Assembly: GCA_030684515.1 (NCBI GenBank)
Contig: JAUXVJ010000009.1
Coordinates: 310,001-374,000 of the forward strand
DNA from: Actinomycetota bacterium
Lineage (GTDB): Bacteria; Actinomycetota; Actinomycetes; S36-B12
Direction: 5' to 3'
DNA length: 64,000 bases
Below, in pieces: positions 24,897 through 33,298 of this stretch. The translations under genes were made by a program, and so were the position numbers. Position 1 is the stretch's first letter; every line of letters starts with the position of its first letter. The notes under the pieces were generated by a model. The model saw nothing but the letters and a program-made list of their open reading frames with translations, was not told the origin of the DNA and did no database searches.

Positions 24897-25046
24897 TCAG
24901 CGTCTATCCCGGCGATCGTCACGCCGATCGCCTCGCCTGTCGACGCCCTTGGCGACGACGGCGACTGTTGCGACTGTTGCTGCGGTCCGAGCGACTGGGG
25001 CGCCGATGACACCTCGTCGCGCTGCGCGTGCAGGTCGTAGTGGCAT
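24897..25046 (-). CDS. Small basic protein (49 aa) coupled to DUF6325
   Basis: Starts at ATG 25046 with a strong SD (GAGGAAGGAA) lying in the end of the DUF6325 gene, whose stop it abuts. The sequence MPLRPARAARRGVIGAPVAR continues with a short Ala/Val-rich stretch (TAATVATVAVVAKGV) and an Arg/Asp-rich tail. Similar small Ala/Arg-rich proteins occur beside DUF6325 genes in actinobacteria, some with SHOCT-like tails. Function unknown. The good SD and the tight coupling are the main evidence that it is real. Confidence 0.6.
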   Translation of the reverse strand: MPLRPARAARRGVIGAPVARTAATVATVAVVAKGVDRRGDRRDDRRDRR

Positions 25047-25047
25047 G

Positions 25048-25512
25048 TCAGTTTCCTTCCTCGAGGGCAATCTCGGCTTCCATTGATGCCGCGATTGCTT
25101 GGATGGGGATGCGCCCTGTGGCGACCAATTGGCCGCCTGCGCGACGCGCAGCACTGGCAAATGGTGCCGCCCAAGCGTTTTCCCACACCAGCACAGCTGC
25201 AATCGTGCCGGGGTCCATTGCGGCGGCTAGGTAGATGACGTCATCGGCCGCGAGAATCTCAGCAAAGTCGGCTTCCAGTGATCGAATTTCGTCGAGATTG
25301 GAGGTCTCATCGAGTTCGAGGGCGTCGAGTGTGCCGTCATCGTTCTTCTGGATCAGGATGACATCAAGGACACGGATGATGCCCGTATTGGAAAGCCGCA
25401 CCAACTCTTCGGCCATCTCGCCTGTGAAGTTCTGTGCGTCAGCGGGGAATTCAATGATGAGGTAATCGACTGGACCGAGTTCGTCGACATTGATCTCGAG
25501 TGCTTCAGTCAT
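25048..25512 (-). CDS. DUF6325 family protein
   Basis: A 154-aa acidic soluble protein. LGPVDYLIIEFPADAQNFTG and VRLSNTGIIRVLDVILIQKN match the start of the DUF6325/DUF1269-like family (vdylvvefP...f.G.i...L..L.d.g.irvlDl.fi.K..dG). The C-terminal GRIPIQAIAASMEAEIALEE follows the same family. Family members are often near stress or envelope genes, and the function is not known. It heads a minus-strand run with the 49-aa gene and SulP, and is divergent from the LuxR-type regulator. Confidence 0.8.
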   Translation of the reverse strand: MTEALEINVDELGPVDYLIIEFPADAQNFTGEMAEELVRLSNTGIIRVLDVILIQKNDDGTLDALELDETSNLDEIRSLEADFAEILAADDVIYLAAAMDPGTIAAVLVWENAWAAPFASAARRAGGQLVATGRIPIQAIAASMEAEIALEEGN

Positions 25513-25659
25513 GGCTGACCTGCTTCCTGTCGTGGGTGCGTCTCATCGTGATCGCCACTGCGACCATCGCGAATCCACCTGTTGGGTGGATATTTCTCGG
25601 CACTACTCGAATGGTTCCAATGCCGCATGAAGGGAGGCGTGTGTTCATACACTTGCTTC

Positions 25660-27879
25660 GTGCCGTCTGAGTTGACCGTGCGGAGCAATGCGATCGTGGG
25701 TGAAGTCGAACGACGACGGACTCTGCGAATTCTCGACGACAGCACGAACCGTGTTGTCGTGATCAGTGCGCCCGCCGGCTCGGGTAAGTCAATCCTTGCC
25801 CGCCAGTGGATCTCTCGTGGCACTCGAGCGCACGCAGTTCTGCGACTTGGCAGATATATGGACGACCCCGCCCTGCTCAGCCTTCAGATCATCGAAGTCC
25901 TTGAGAGCTTCGGTCCCCAGGCGCCCGAGGCCAGAGCGTGTGCTACCAACCTTGAACCAGCTTTCTCCACCATCCTCCTGCCTGCGCTGTCACGAGTGGT
26001 CCAGACACGATCCGAGCCATTTGTCCTTGTCGTGGAAGATGTCCATCTTCTGGAATCGAGCGACGCCCATCACGTACTGCAGGCCGTGTGCGAGGCAATC
26101 CCGCACGATTCGACGATCGTGCTGCTTACCCGAACTATGACTCCGGACTGGATGGCCCGTATTCGCTCGACTGGCGAACTGTTGGAGATCTCGGCTTACC
26201 AGATGGACTTCGACTTCGATGAAGCGAACTTGCTCTTGGAGTGCATGGGGGTGCACCTGGACAAGTCTGAAGTGGCGGCCATCGTCGAGCACACCGAGGG
26301 CTGGGCGGTTGGCGTGTACTTGACTGCCTTGAGCCTTCGCGATGACGCCGCCAAGGGCTCAAACAAGGTGCGTATCGCCAAGGGCTCGGACCGCTTCGTT
26401 GCTGATTATCTGCGCACGCAGGTGCTGCGCTCGCTCAGCGAGGACCAGCAACGCTTCCTGGTCCGCACGTCTGTGCTCGAGGAACTCAACGGCTCCTTGT
26501 GCGACGCGGTCCTTGAGCGAAGCGACTCGGCTGAAGTTCTGGCCGAAATCCACACTCGTGTGCAACTTGTCATTGCGATCGGCCCCGACCGTGAGCAGTT
26601 CCGCTGCCACCAGTTGCTCAGTGAAGAGCTTCTTGCGGATCTGCACGTGCTCGAGCCAGCCTCAATTGCAGGGCTGCATGAACGCGCGTGCCATTGGTTC
26701 GACTCAAATGGCGACATTGACTCTGCGATTAGGCACGCAACAGCTTCAGGAAATACCAACTTGGCTTCGCGAATGATCTGGCCGCAAGTAGCTGGGTGCT
26801 TGGCATCCGGTCGACTCGGTATTCTGCATTCGTGGCTGGGCGGACTGTCGGAACGGCAGATTTCCGAGGACCGTTGGCTGTGTCTGGCAGCTGCCTGGGC
26901 TTCCCTGCAGCAAGGCGATGGCACGGCGATGGGACGCTGGGCAAGGCATGCCGAGCGCCATGCGGGAACTGCGTGGCGGGAGATCGCGAGCAGTGACTCG
27001 TATGCGGCAACTCTGGGGGTTCTGCACGCGCTCGTGGGGCAGGGCGGACTGGATGACACGCGTGACCTTTGTAAGCGGGCTCTGAGTGGGCTGCCCCCGG
27101 ATGATTGTTTTCGCGCCTCAGCCGCTCAGCAGCTTGGCGTAGCCCTCTCCCTGCAACGGGATCTTGAAGGTGGTCGAGCCAGCCTCATCGAGGCCGAATT
27201 GCTTGGCCGATCACTTGGCGTCCCTGTTGTTCAGGCCAATGCCAAGTCATGGCTGGGGTTGTTGGCGATTGCCGACGGACAGCACGATGACGGCATGCGC
27301 GTGATCGCCGAAGCCTCCGAAGTCATCCGCCGCCATCATCTGGATCGTCTGGCAACAGGAGCACTGTGCTTGGCTGCACAGGCATACGTCCAGGCTCTAC
27401 AAGGCGAGAAGGCGGCGGCGTCGATGACTTTTGCCACTGCGCGCCGCCTGGCGGAGGTTGCAGGAGAGATCGCGCCATGGTTCGCTGTGTCGGGACGAAT
27501 CATCCAAGCACGAACCGCCATTCTGCTCGGTGACTCTCCCACAGCACGTGTGTTGATCTCCGAGGCTCGCAGGCGCATGACGGTCGAACTACGCGCAACG
27601 ACAGTGGCTGAGAGCCTCGAACAAGTCGAGTCGGCACTCGCGCAGATGGCTGATCTTGGAGGTCCGGCGGGCGCGCTCACGCCGGCTGAATTACGCATAG
27701 TGCAATTCCTGCCCAGCCACCTGACTCTCCAACAAATCGGTGACCGACTATTTGTTTCGCAGTCGACAGTTAAGACACATGTTCTTTCGATCTACCGAAA
27801 GTTCGGGGTCGGCTCGCGCGCTGAAGCAGTGGTGCAGGCGCGGGCGCTTGGGCTTGTCGAGGGCCCGCTAAGCGACTGA
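25660..27879 (+). CDS. Large ATP-binding LuxR/MalT-type transcriptional regulator
   Basis: A 739-aa LAL/MalT-like protein. GTG 25660 is preferred because TACACT lies exactly 6 nt upstream, the leaderless pattern seen repeatedly here; upstream in-frame ATG 25627 lacks an SD. An AAA/STAND ATPase module carries Walker A VISAPAGSGKSILARQW and Walker B-like FVLVVEDVHLLESSD. A middle helical TPR-like region follows, then a C-terminal GerE/LuxR HTH (LTPAELRIVQFLPSHLTLQQ, then QSTVKTHVLSIYRKFGVGSR). It probably controls the surrounding SulP/DUF6325/SHOCT genes; that is inferred from position only. Confidence 0.9.
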   Translation: MPSELTVRSNAIVGEVERRRTLRILDDSTNRVVVISAPAGSGKSILARQWISRGTRAHAVLRLGRYMDDPALLSLQIIEVLESFGPQAPEARACATNLEPAFSTILLPALSRVVQTRSEPFVLVVEDVHLLESSDAHHVLQAVCEAIPHDSTIVLLTRTMTPDWMARIRSTGELLEISAYQMDFDFDEANLLLECMGVHLDKSEVAAIVEHTEGWAVGVYLTALSLRDDAAKGSNKVRIAKGSDRFVADYLRTQVLRSLSEDQQRFLVRTSVLEELNGSLCDAVLERSDSAEVLAEIHTRVQLVIAIGPDREQFRCHQLLSEELLADLHVLEPASIAGLHERACHWFDSNGDIDSAIRHATASGNTNLASRMIWPQVAGCLASGRLGILHSWLGGLSERQISEDRWLCLAAAWASLQQGDGTAMGRWARHAERHAGTAWREIASSDSYAATLGVLHALVGQGGLDDTRDLCKRALSGLPPDDCFRASAAQQLGVALSLQRDLEGGRASLIEAELLGRSLGVPVVQANAKSWLGLLAIADGQHDDGMRVIAEASEVIRRHHLDRLATGALCLAAQAYVQALQGEKAAASMTFATARRLAEVAGEIAPWFAVSGRIIQARTAILLGDSPTARVLISEARRRMTVELRATTVAESLEQVESALAQMADLGGPAGALTPAELRIVQFLPSHLTLQQIGDRLFVSQSTVKTHVLSIYRKFGVGSRAEAVVQARALGLVEGPLSD

Positions 27880-28028
27880 AAAGCGTCATCAAGGTTCTCC
27901 AGCCAATGGTTGGCGGCTGAATGCCATTCAGCGCAGTCCTCGTTGTCCCGCAATGTCCTCCTTTCCGGTTGAGGCGCAGGTGTCATCGCGGAGCGTACGT
28001 TCGACGTATGAACTGGCACGGAATGCCT

Positions 28029-28045
28029 ACTGGTCTCAGACCGGT
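28029..28045. promoter_or_regulatory. Near-palindrome upstream of the SHOCT gene
   Basis: ACTGGTCT-C-AGACCGGT: 8-bp arms with a single mismatch, centred 48 bp before ATG 28085. It is a candidate binding site, perhaps for the upstream regulator; no promoter box could be fixed around it. Confidence 0.4.
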
Positions 28046-28084
28046 TGACGGCCAGCACCAAATCATCGAGAGAGAGTGATTCCC

Positions 28085-28474
28085 ATGTTCAATGACAATG
28101 GTTCGTTCCTATTGGCGATGTTCGAGTTCTTCCTGTTCTTCGCCTGGTTCATGTGCCTGTTCTGGGTTCTCGGTGACATCTTCCGCAGCAAGGACATCGG
28201 TGGTGGGGCAAAGACCTTCTGGATCTTCTTCGTCATCATCATTCCGTGGCTGGGTCTCTTGGTGTACCTGATCGCTCGCGGCAAGGGCATGCAGGAGCGT
28301 CAGATCGAACAGGCCCAACAAATGCAGCAGGCTCAGGCGAGTTACATCAAATCAGTGGCCGGCGCGAGCACAACCGCGACAGACCAGATCAGTTCAGCCA
28401 AGTCGCTGCTCGACTCCGGCGCCATCACTCAGGACGAGTTCGCAGCATTGAAGACCAAGGCCCTCGCAGGGTAA
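28085..28474 (+). CDS. SHOCT-domain membrane protein (full-length copy)
   Basis: A 129-aa protein. ATG 28085 follows a GAGAGAG SD. It has two membrane helices (FLLAMFEFFLFFAWFMCLFW and TFWIFFVIIIPWLGLLVYLI) separated by DIFRSKDIGGGAK, then a coiled region (GMQERQIEQAQQMQQAQASY) and a C-terminal SHOCT-type segment (SAKSLLDSGAITQDEFAALK). The helix-PLDc_N-like-helix plus SHOCT plan is common in small actinobacterial stress proteins. SHOCT is an oligomerisation module. A partial copy lies at 21331. Confidence 0.85.
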   Translation: MFNDNGSFLLAMFEFFLFFAWFMCLFWVLGDIFRSKDIGGGAKTFWIFFVIIIPWLGLLVYLIARGKGMQERQIEQAQQMQQAQASYIKSVAGASTTATDQISSAKSLLDSGAITQDEFAALKTKALAG

Positions 28475-28491
28475 TTGGAGTCAGTTTGAGC

Positions 28492-28518
28492 GACCGCGCC
28501 AAAAGTATTGGCGCGGTC
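28492..28518 (+). other. 11-bp perfect hairpin between the SHOCT and MBL genes
   Basis: GACCGCGCCAA and TTGGCGCGGTC flank a 5-nt loop. It starts 18 nt after the SHOCT stop and ends 33 nt before the MBL ATG. No T-run follows on either strand, so it may be an attenuator, RNA-processing/stability hairpin or weak terminator. Confidence 0.6.
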
Positions 28519-28551
28519 AGAGATGCCGCAGGTGTTGAGGAGGGCTTAGAC

Positions 28552-29691
28552 ATGAACGCTGAGATCAATGACATGACCGAACTTGCATACGAGGGCAATG
28601 AAATGCCCCTGACGATGACTCCCGTCGTTGGTAGCCCGAGCCGTGAATATGCGCCAACGGTGCTCCCACTTGCCGAGCGAGTGGGGGATGGCGAGATCCG
28701 GGTCACCATTCTGGGCAGTGGAGACCCGTTCACGAATAAGGCTCAGGCTTCTGCATCCGTGTTGATGGAAGTGGGCAATGCAGAACGCGATTTCTTCTTC
28801 TTTGATTTGGGTTCGGGCGCCTTGGCGAACTTCAATGGCCTGCATTTGCCGGTGACAGCAACGCGCAAGGTATTCCTCACCCATCTGCATGCTGACCATG
28901 TAGGAGACCTGCCGACGCTGGTGTGGAGCATGGCAAAGGCTGGGCGCCGGGACCCGGTGGAAGTTTGGGGCCCCGGTGGTGAGCGACCCGAACTGGGCAC
29001 GCGGGCGTACGCAAATCACTTGACTGCGGCACATGCGTGGGACACCGCTTCACTCAACGGACATCCAGGTCAGTCTGGCGCTCAAATGGAGGTGGCAGAA
29101 GTACCGTTCGACACTACGTCAACTGTGTACGAGCGCAATGGTGTCCGAATCTCGTCCTTCCCTGTCATTCACATCTTGAATGGAGCAGTGGGCTACCGCC
29201 TGGACTACAACGGGCTGAGCGTGGTCTTCTCAGGTGACACCAGACCCAGTCATACTCTCGTGGATGCATGCGACGGCACGGATCTGCTCATCCACGAGAC
29301 ATTTCCCTCGGCGGGGGTCTTCGCGCAGAAGGCGGGTGTCCCATTGGCATTTGCAGAGCAGGTGGTGAACGGGGTGCACACCAGCCCGGCTGCCGCTGGC
29401 ATGGTGTTTGCGAAGGCTGGAGCGCGCATGTCGGTGATGTGGCATCTCGCCGTTGACCATGACACCGTGGGTCCTGTATTCAGTGAGATGCGTACGAAAT
29501 ATGACGGCCCTGTGACTATTGCTCAGGATCTCACCGCATTCACCGTCAGCCGGGCATCTATCGTGGCACGACAGACAACTATTGATCCGTTCGCTTGGCC
29601 CGTGGTGGGCCCCACGGACATCAGCGGTCCTCCGATGAACTCGCCCAATCCGCCTCCGTCCTGGTGGGCGGATGCGCTCATCACCGACTGA
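28552..29691 (+). CDS. MBL-fold metallo-hydrolase
   Basis: A 379-aa protein. ATG 28552 follows GAGGAGGG; a longer in-frame reading would overlap the SHOCT gene and is rejected. The metal-binding HLHADHVGD motif (HxHxDH) lies near residue 107. Later ligands are in VVFSGDTRPSHT (Asp) and in a C-terminal His in VMWHLAVDHD. The build IRVTILGSGDPF...DLGSGALANF is that of RNase Z/arylsulfatase-like MBL proteins. Its C-terminal AQDLTAFTVSRASIVARQ also recalls the GntH-like group named from guanitoxin clusters. Substrate unknown. It sits 9 bp before the second SulP gene and is probably co-transcribed with it. Confidence 0.88.
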   Translation: MNAEINDMTELAYEGNEMPLTMTPVVGSPSREYAPTVLPLAERVGDGEIRVTILGSGDPFTNKAQASASVLMEVGNAERDFFFFDLGSGALANFNGLHLPVTATRKVFLTHLHADHVGDLPTLVWSMAKAGRRDPVEVWGPGGERPELGTRAYANHLTAAHAWDTASLNGHPGQSGAQMEVAEVPFDTTSTVYERNGVRISSFPVIHILNGAVGYRLDYNGLSVVFSGDTRPSHTLVDACDGTDLLIHETFPSAGVFAQKAGVPLAFAEQVVNGVHTSPAAAGMVFAKAGARMSVMWHLAVDHDTVGPVFSEMRTKYDGPVTIAQDLTAFTVSRASIVARQTTIDPFAWPVVGPTDISGPPMNSPNPPPSWWADALITD

Positions 29692-29700
29692 CAAAAACGA

Positions 29701-31404
29701 ATGCCCTCTGTCCTGAGTTCCCTGCGCAGCTACCGGCCCAAGACGCTGCGACTTGACCTCGTCGCAGGTGTTTCGGTCTGGGCTGTCCTCGTCCCTGAGT
29801 CGCTCGCATATGCGACTATCGCGGGAGTGCCACCCGTTGTCGGGCTGTACGCGGCCATTCCGGCTCTGATCCTTTACGCCATATTCGGGTCTTCTCGGAT
29901 CCTTGTCGTCGCCACAATGTCTGCGACTGCTGCGCTGTCGGCAAGCATCGTGGCTGACTTCGCTGCTCCGTCGGGTCAGGACTTCATCGCGATCACCGCC
30001 GCGCTTGCAATCGTCACCGGGATCCTAGGTATCGCCGCAGGTTTGGCGCGCCTGGGTTTCTTGGCCAACTTCATCTCTGAGCCTGTGCTCAAGGGGTTCA
30101 TCGTCGGACTCGCACTGACCATCATCGCCGGACAGTTGCCCGAGCTCTTCGGCGTCACCAAAGAGTCGGGCAATTTCTTTCAAGAGATCGCTGGACTCAT
30201 CGGGAACCTCCCGTCTACGAACTCGGCGACTTTGGCTGTCGGGCTGGTGAGTCTCACAGTGGTCCTTGGCTTTCGTCGGTGGCTGCCGCTGCTTCCTGGA
30301 TCGCTTGCCGCAGTCGTGCTCGGCATCCTTGCAACCACACTGCTGGACCTGCCAGCCAAAGGCGTTGAGGTTGTCGGCCCCATTTCTGCAGGTTTGCCGA
30401 GCGTGGGTTTGCCAGATGGCCTGGGCTTCGAGGACTACCTCGCACTGGGGCTTGCGGCTGCGGGGGTTCTCCTCCTGGGCTTCGTGGAAGGTCTTGGTCC
30501 GGCCAAGACATATGCCGCGCGCGACGGCTACGACGTCGATGCCAATCGCGAACTCATCGGCCTTGGTGCGGCCAATCTCGGGGCGGGCCTGACCTCGGGG
30601 ATGGTTGTCAACGGGAGCCTGTCCAAGAGTGCTGTCAATGCGAACAGTGGAGCCAGAACGCAGCTCTCCGGACTCACAGTCGCTGCCCTCACGGTCATCA
30701 CGCTGCTGTTTCTCACAGGCCTATTCGAATCCCTCCCTGAGGCGACCCTGGCGGCTGTTGTTATCGCTGCAGTGATCGAACTCGTCGACTTCCCTGCACT
30801 GGCCAGGTTCTACCGTGTGTGGACGGGAGCACTCGGCCAGATATACGGCTGGGCTGCCAGGGCCGACTTTATTGCTGCCACGGCAGCTTTAGTAGGAGTG
30901 CTCGTCTTTGACACTCTGCCGGGCTTGTTCATCGGCATCACAATCTCGGTGCTGCTACTGGTCTTTCGCTCCTCCCGCCCGGAGGTCGCAGCTCTTGGCA
31001 GAAGCATCGAACCGGGAGGCGTGCAGAGTATGTGGGTAGATACGACACGCCATCCCGAAATTCTGGTCCGTGACGATATCTCGGTGCTGCGTGTGGAATC
31101 TGCCCTGTTCTTCGCTAACGCTGACAATGTGCGCTCGGCTATTCGACAGCACATCACAGAGAAGACGATCGGAGTGGTCCTGGACTTGGCGACCACTCCT
31201 GCAATAGACGTAACCGCCACCGAGATGCTGGCGCAGCTAGCCCAGGAGTTGCGAGGGCGCGGCGTCCGCTTGGTGGTCGCGCATGGCATTGGCCAAGTGC
31301 GAGATTTCCTACAAAGGGCTGGGTCGGACACCGATGTTCTGCAAGCGCTGTATGCCACAGTCGACGAGGCCGTCGCATCCTTTGACGAAAGTCGAGAGAA
31401 TTGA
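29701..31404 (+). CDS. SulP-family anion transporter with STAS domain (second copy)
   Basis: A 567-aa SLC26/SulP protein. It has RLDLVAGVSVWAVLVPESLA and IAGVPPVVGLYAAIPALILY, which are classic SulP features, then about 12 membrane helices and a C-terminal STAS domain (GVVLDLATTPAIDVTATEML). The STAS loop has Asp-Val-Thr, so a phosphorylatable Thr rather than Ser. It differs substantially from the 23083 gene, so this is not a recent duplication. It follows the MBL gene after 9 bp; both have the same orientation as the LuxR-type regulator. Confidence 0.9.
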   Translation: MPSVLSSLRSYRPKTLRLDLVAGVSVWAVLVPESLAYATIAGVPPVVGLYAAIPALILYAIFGSSRILVVATMSATAALSASIVADFAAPSGQDFIAITAALAIVTGILGIAAGLARLGFLANFISEPVLKGFIVGLALTIIAGQLPELFGVTKESGNFFQEIAGLIGNLPSTNSATLAVGLVSLTVVLGFRRWLPLLPGSLAAVVLGILATTLLDLPAKGVEVVGPISAGLPSVGLPDGLGFEDYLALGLAAAGVLLLGFVEGLGPAKTYAARDGYDVDANRELIGLGAANLGAGLTSGMVVNGSLSKSAVNANSGARTQLSGLTVAALTVITLLFLTGLFESLPEATLAAVVIAAVIELVDFPALARFYRVWTGALGQIYGWAARADFIAATAALVGVLVFDTLPGLFIGITISVLLLVFRSSRPEVAALGRSIEPGGVQSMWVDTTRHPEILVRDDISVLRVESALFFANADNVRSAIRQHITEKTIGVVLDLATTPAIDVTATEMLAQLAQELRGRGVRLVVAHGIGQVRDFLQRAGSDTDVLQALYATVDEAVASFDESREN

Positions 31405-31472
31405 CTTTTGAGGACCTCCGCTCATGCGGGGATTTGTCGCACGCTCGGCCCCTTGCAGAAGAGGGGGTTCAA

Positions 31473-31827
31473 TTGCGACGCCTAGCCGTTCTTGTCATGA
31501 GTTCGCTGATCGCTGTAACGCCCTTCTATATTGGCCACCCCGCAAGGCACGGTCATCGGCACCTACTCGTCAGTCCACACTGTGCTGTCCGTGTGCGCCA
31601 ACGGCCCCTACGAAATTCTCAACACCACGACCTACGAGTTGCCCAAGGGTACGATCCTCACTGGCGGCAATGAGGTCTGGATGTCGAATGTCGCGGCACA
31701 ATCACCAACAGTTCAGATAATGCCCATCACCGGAGGAACCGGCCTGAATGCAGGCGTAAGCGGAACGTCCACGAACGTTCCGAATCCGTGGCCGATCGAC
31801 GTGTTGTTCACCTTCACGAACAAGTAG
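31473..31827 (+). pseudogene. Small secreted protein, apparently frameshifted in the signal peptide
   Basis: TTG 31473 has a strong SD (AGAGGGGG) and opens a signal-peptide-like LRRLAVLVMSSLIAVTPFYI. That frame then turns to unrelated Arg/His-rich sequence. In another frame, from TTG 31531 onward, a sensible extracellular-type sequence runs for 98 codons: TPQGTVIGTYSSVHTVLSVC, later ending in PNPWPIDVLFTFTNK. A one-base indel near 31525-31532 would join both into one about 117-aa exported protein. The mature part has no recognised family. It could be a true mutation, a sequencing/assembly error, or a cytoplasmic protein starting at 31531. Confidence 0.5.
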
Positions 31828-31857
31828 TTCCTGGCGGTGGTGCCGTTGCCAGAGCCG

Positions 31858-33168
31858 TCAATGCAATTGACGAACCAGGTCACCCAATCCAAGGTTCTTC
31901 CAGTTCTCCAGCATGCTCGTCATCGTGTGCAGCATGACTCGCGATGCGTAGTGGTCGCGGAAGAAGGGATCACGAGGGCCAGTGAGGGAATCGATGTCAT
32001 CGGTGTCGCGAGCGATCGCCACCGGTGCTGCCATCGACAGGCCGAAATTGGATGCCATGGAGAGGCGGACGTGCAGGCCGAATTCCTCAAGGTCCAACTT
32101 CGGGCCACCCTGAGCCTCGAACTCATCAAGCATGATTCCCAGCAGTTCATCCAAGTGCTCGGCGTACACGTAGGACTCGGCACAGCCAAGAGCGCCGCCG
32201 ACGACCTGTGTCAGCGGCAGTTGTCCGCAGTTGGCCCAATCGATGAAGCCGCACTCGAGCACGCCTTGCGCATCGCGTTCGAACCAGCAGTTGTCGATGT
32301 TGCCGTTCCAGTGAGCGAATGCAACAAAGCGCGGACGGCCGCTCAGGAGAATCTCGTTGATCCGGTCGCGAGCGGCGAATGCGTCACCCATGTAGTCGAT
32401 GAACTGCTCGCGCAGCGCCGGATCAAGGAGATCCGCGGGGAACAGCTTCGGATAACGCTGGATGAAGTCGAACATCTTGTGAGCCCGCACTATCGACTGC
32501 TCGTCCGACACAGGAATACGGAACATTGCTGACCCCGCCTCCGCATCAGGAAAGAGTTCGTCGAATTCCGGCGAGAGCTTCCCGGCGCTGTGGGCACCGG
32601 ACAGCCGACCAAGGCTTCTGAAGATGGCTCGGTAATGCTCCACGGCATCAGGAATCAGGTAGTCCATGCACTTGGCGTGGGCTGGCTCCACGTTGCCTTC
32701 GCCATAGGGAATCAGCTCGGTGATGAGCAGGCCTGTCTCAGATGAGCCTTCGAGGTCGGCAAACATGAATTGGGGGACCATGACGGGAAAGTCCGGCGCT
32801 CGTGAAAGGAGCGCGAAATTGACTTCAGACAGCATCATCCACTTGGCGCTGTCCCAGAGTTCGTTGTCGAAGTGACGTGAGAACTTCACGAAGAGGCGAT
32901 TTGGCAGAGCGGTATCCGGATGCTCATAGGTCACGGTCAACTTCAGTTTCTTGCCACTTCCACCGTCGAAGAACTCCGATGACTCCACAATGCAGGTGAC
33001 GCTGTTGTTCGCGTCCAAGACGCCGCCAGCGCGAAAGGCCCTCGTCAGAAATTCGGCACCACCTGCCAGGAGTGCCTCGGGATCGGCGGGAATCGGCAGA
33101 CCGAAATTGTCGCCGGTAACCCAGCGCTCCTCCGTGGAGGAGTCGATGGCATCCGTGAGGGAACTCAT
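31858..33168 (-). CDS. APH/EcKinase-fold phosphotransferase with altered catalytic loop
   Basis: A 436-aa protein kinase-like (aminoglycoside phosphotransferase/DUF1679 type) protein. The N-lobe contains LKLTVTYEHPDTALPNRLFV then KFSRH, with Lys as likely ATP-binding residue. The C-lobe has FVAFAHWNGNIDNCWFERD and then CGFIDWANCG. In the family the catalytic loop is HGDxxxxN; here it aligns as HWNGNIDN, with Asn in place of the catalytic Asp, whereas the metal-binding Asp of IDW is kept. It may be a pseudo-kinase or use the nearby Asp. The promoter TAACGT lies 6 nt before ATG (leaderless type). Substrate unknown. Confidence 0.75.
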   Translation of the reverse strand: MSSLTDAIDSSTEERWVTGDNFGLPIPADPEALLAGGAEFLTRAFRAGGVLDANNSVTCIVESSEFFDGGSGKKLKLTVTYEHPDTALPNRLFVKFSRHFDNELWDSAKWMMLSEVNFALLSRAPDFPVMVPQFMFADLEGSSETGLLITELIPYGEGNVEPAHAKCMDYLIPDAVEHYRAIFRSLGRLSGAHSAGKLSPEFDELFPDAEAGSAMFRIPVSDEQSIVRAHKMFDFIQRYPKLFPADLLDPALREQFIDYMGDAFAARDRINEILLSGRPRFVAFAHWNGNIDNCWFERDAQGVLECGFIDWANCGQLPLTQVVGGALGCAESYVYAEHLDELLGIMLDEFEAQGGPKLDLEEFGLHVRLSMASNFGLSMAAPVAIARDTDDIDSLTGPRDPFFRDHYASRVMLHTMTSMLENWKNLGLGDLVRQLH

Positions 33169-33298
33169 CTGACGACGTTACCAATCCATGGAATTTGTCC
33201 GGAAGTGCCCAGGAATGCTGCATGGACTTGGGCAGTTCCACCTGACACTCGGACCTTCTTCCCTCCTTCGCGCGCCCGCGGGTCCCTAGCCTTGAATC

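Noticed and set aside
28246..28551. N-terminal extension of the MBL hydrolase into the SHOCT gene
   Set aside because: The extra residues are an out-of-frame translation of the SHOCT gene; ATG 28552 has a strong SD and the protein then matches its family.
31837..32532. 231-codon plus-strand frame opposite the kinase-fold gene
   Set aside because: No family features; the minus-strand kinase-like protein has fold motifs and a promoter.
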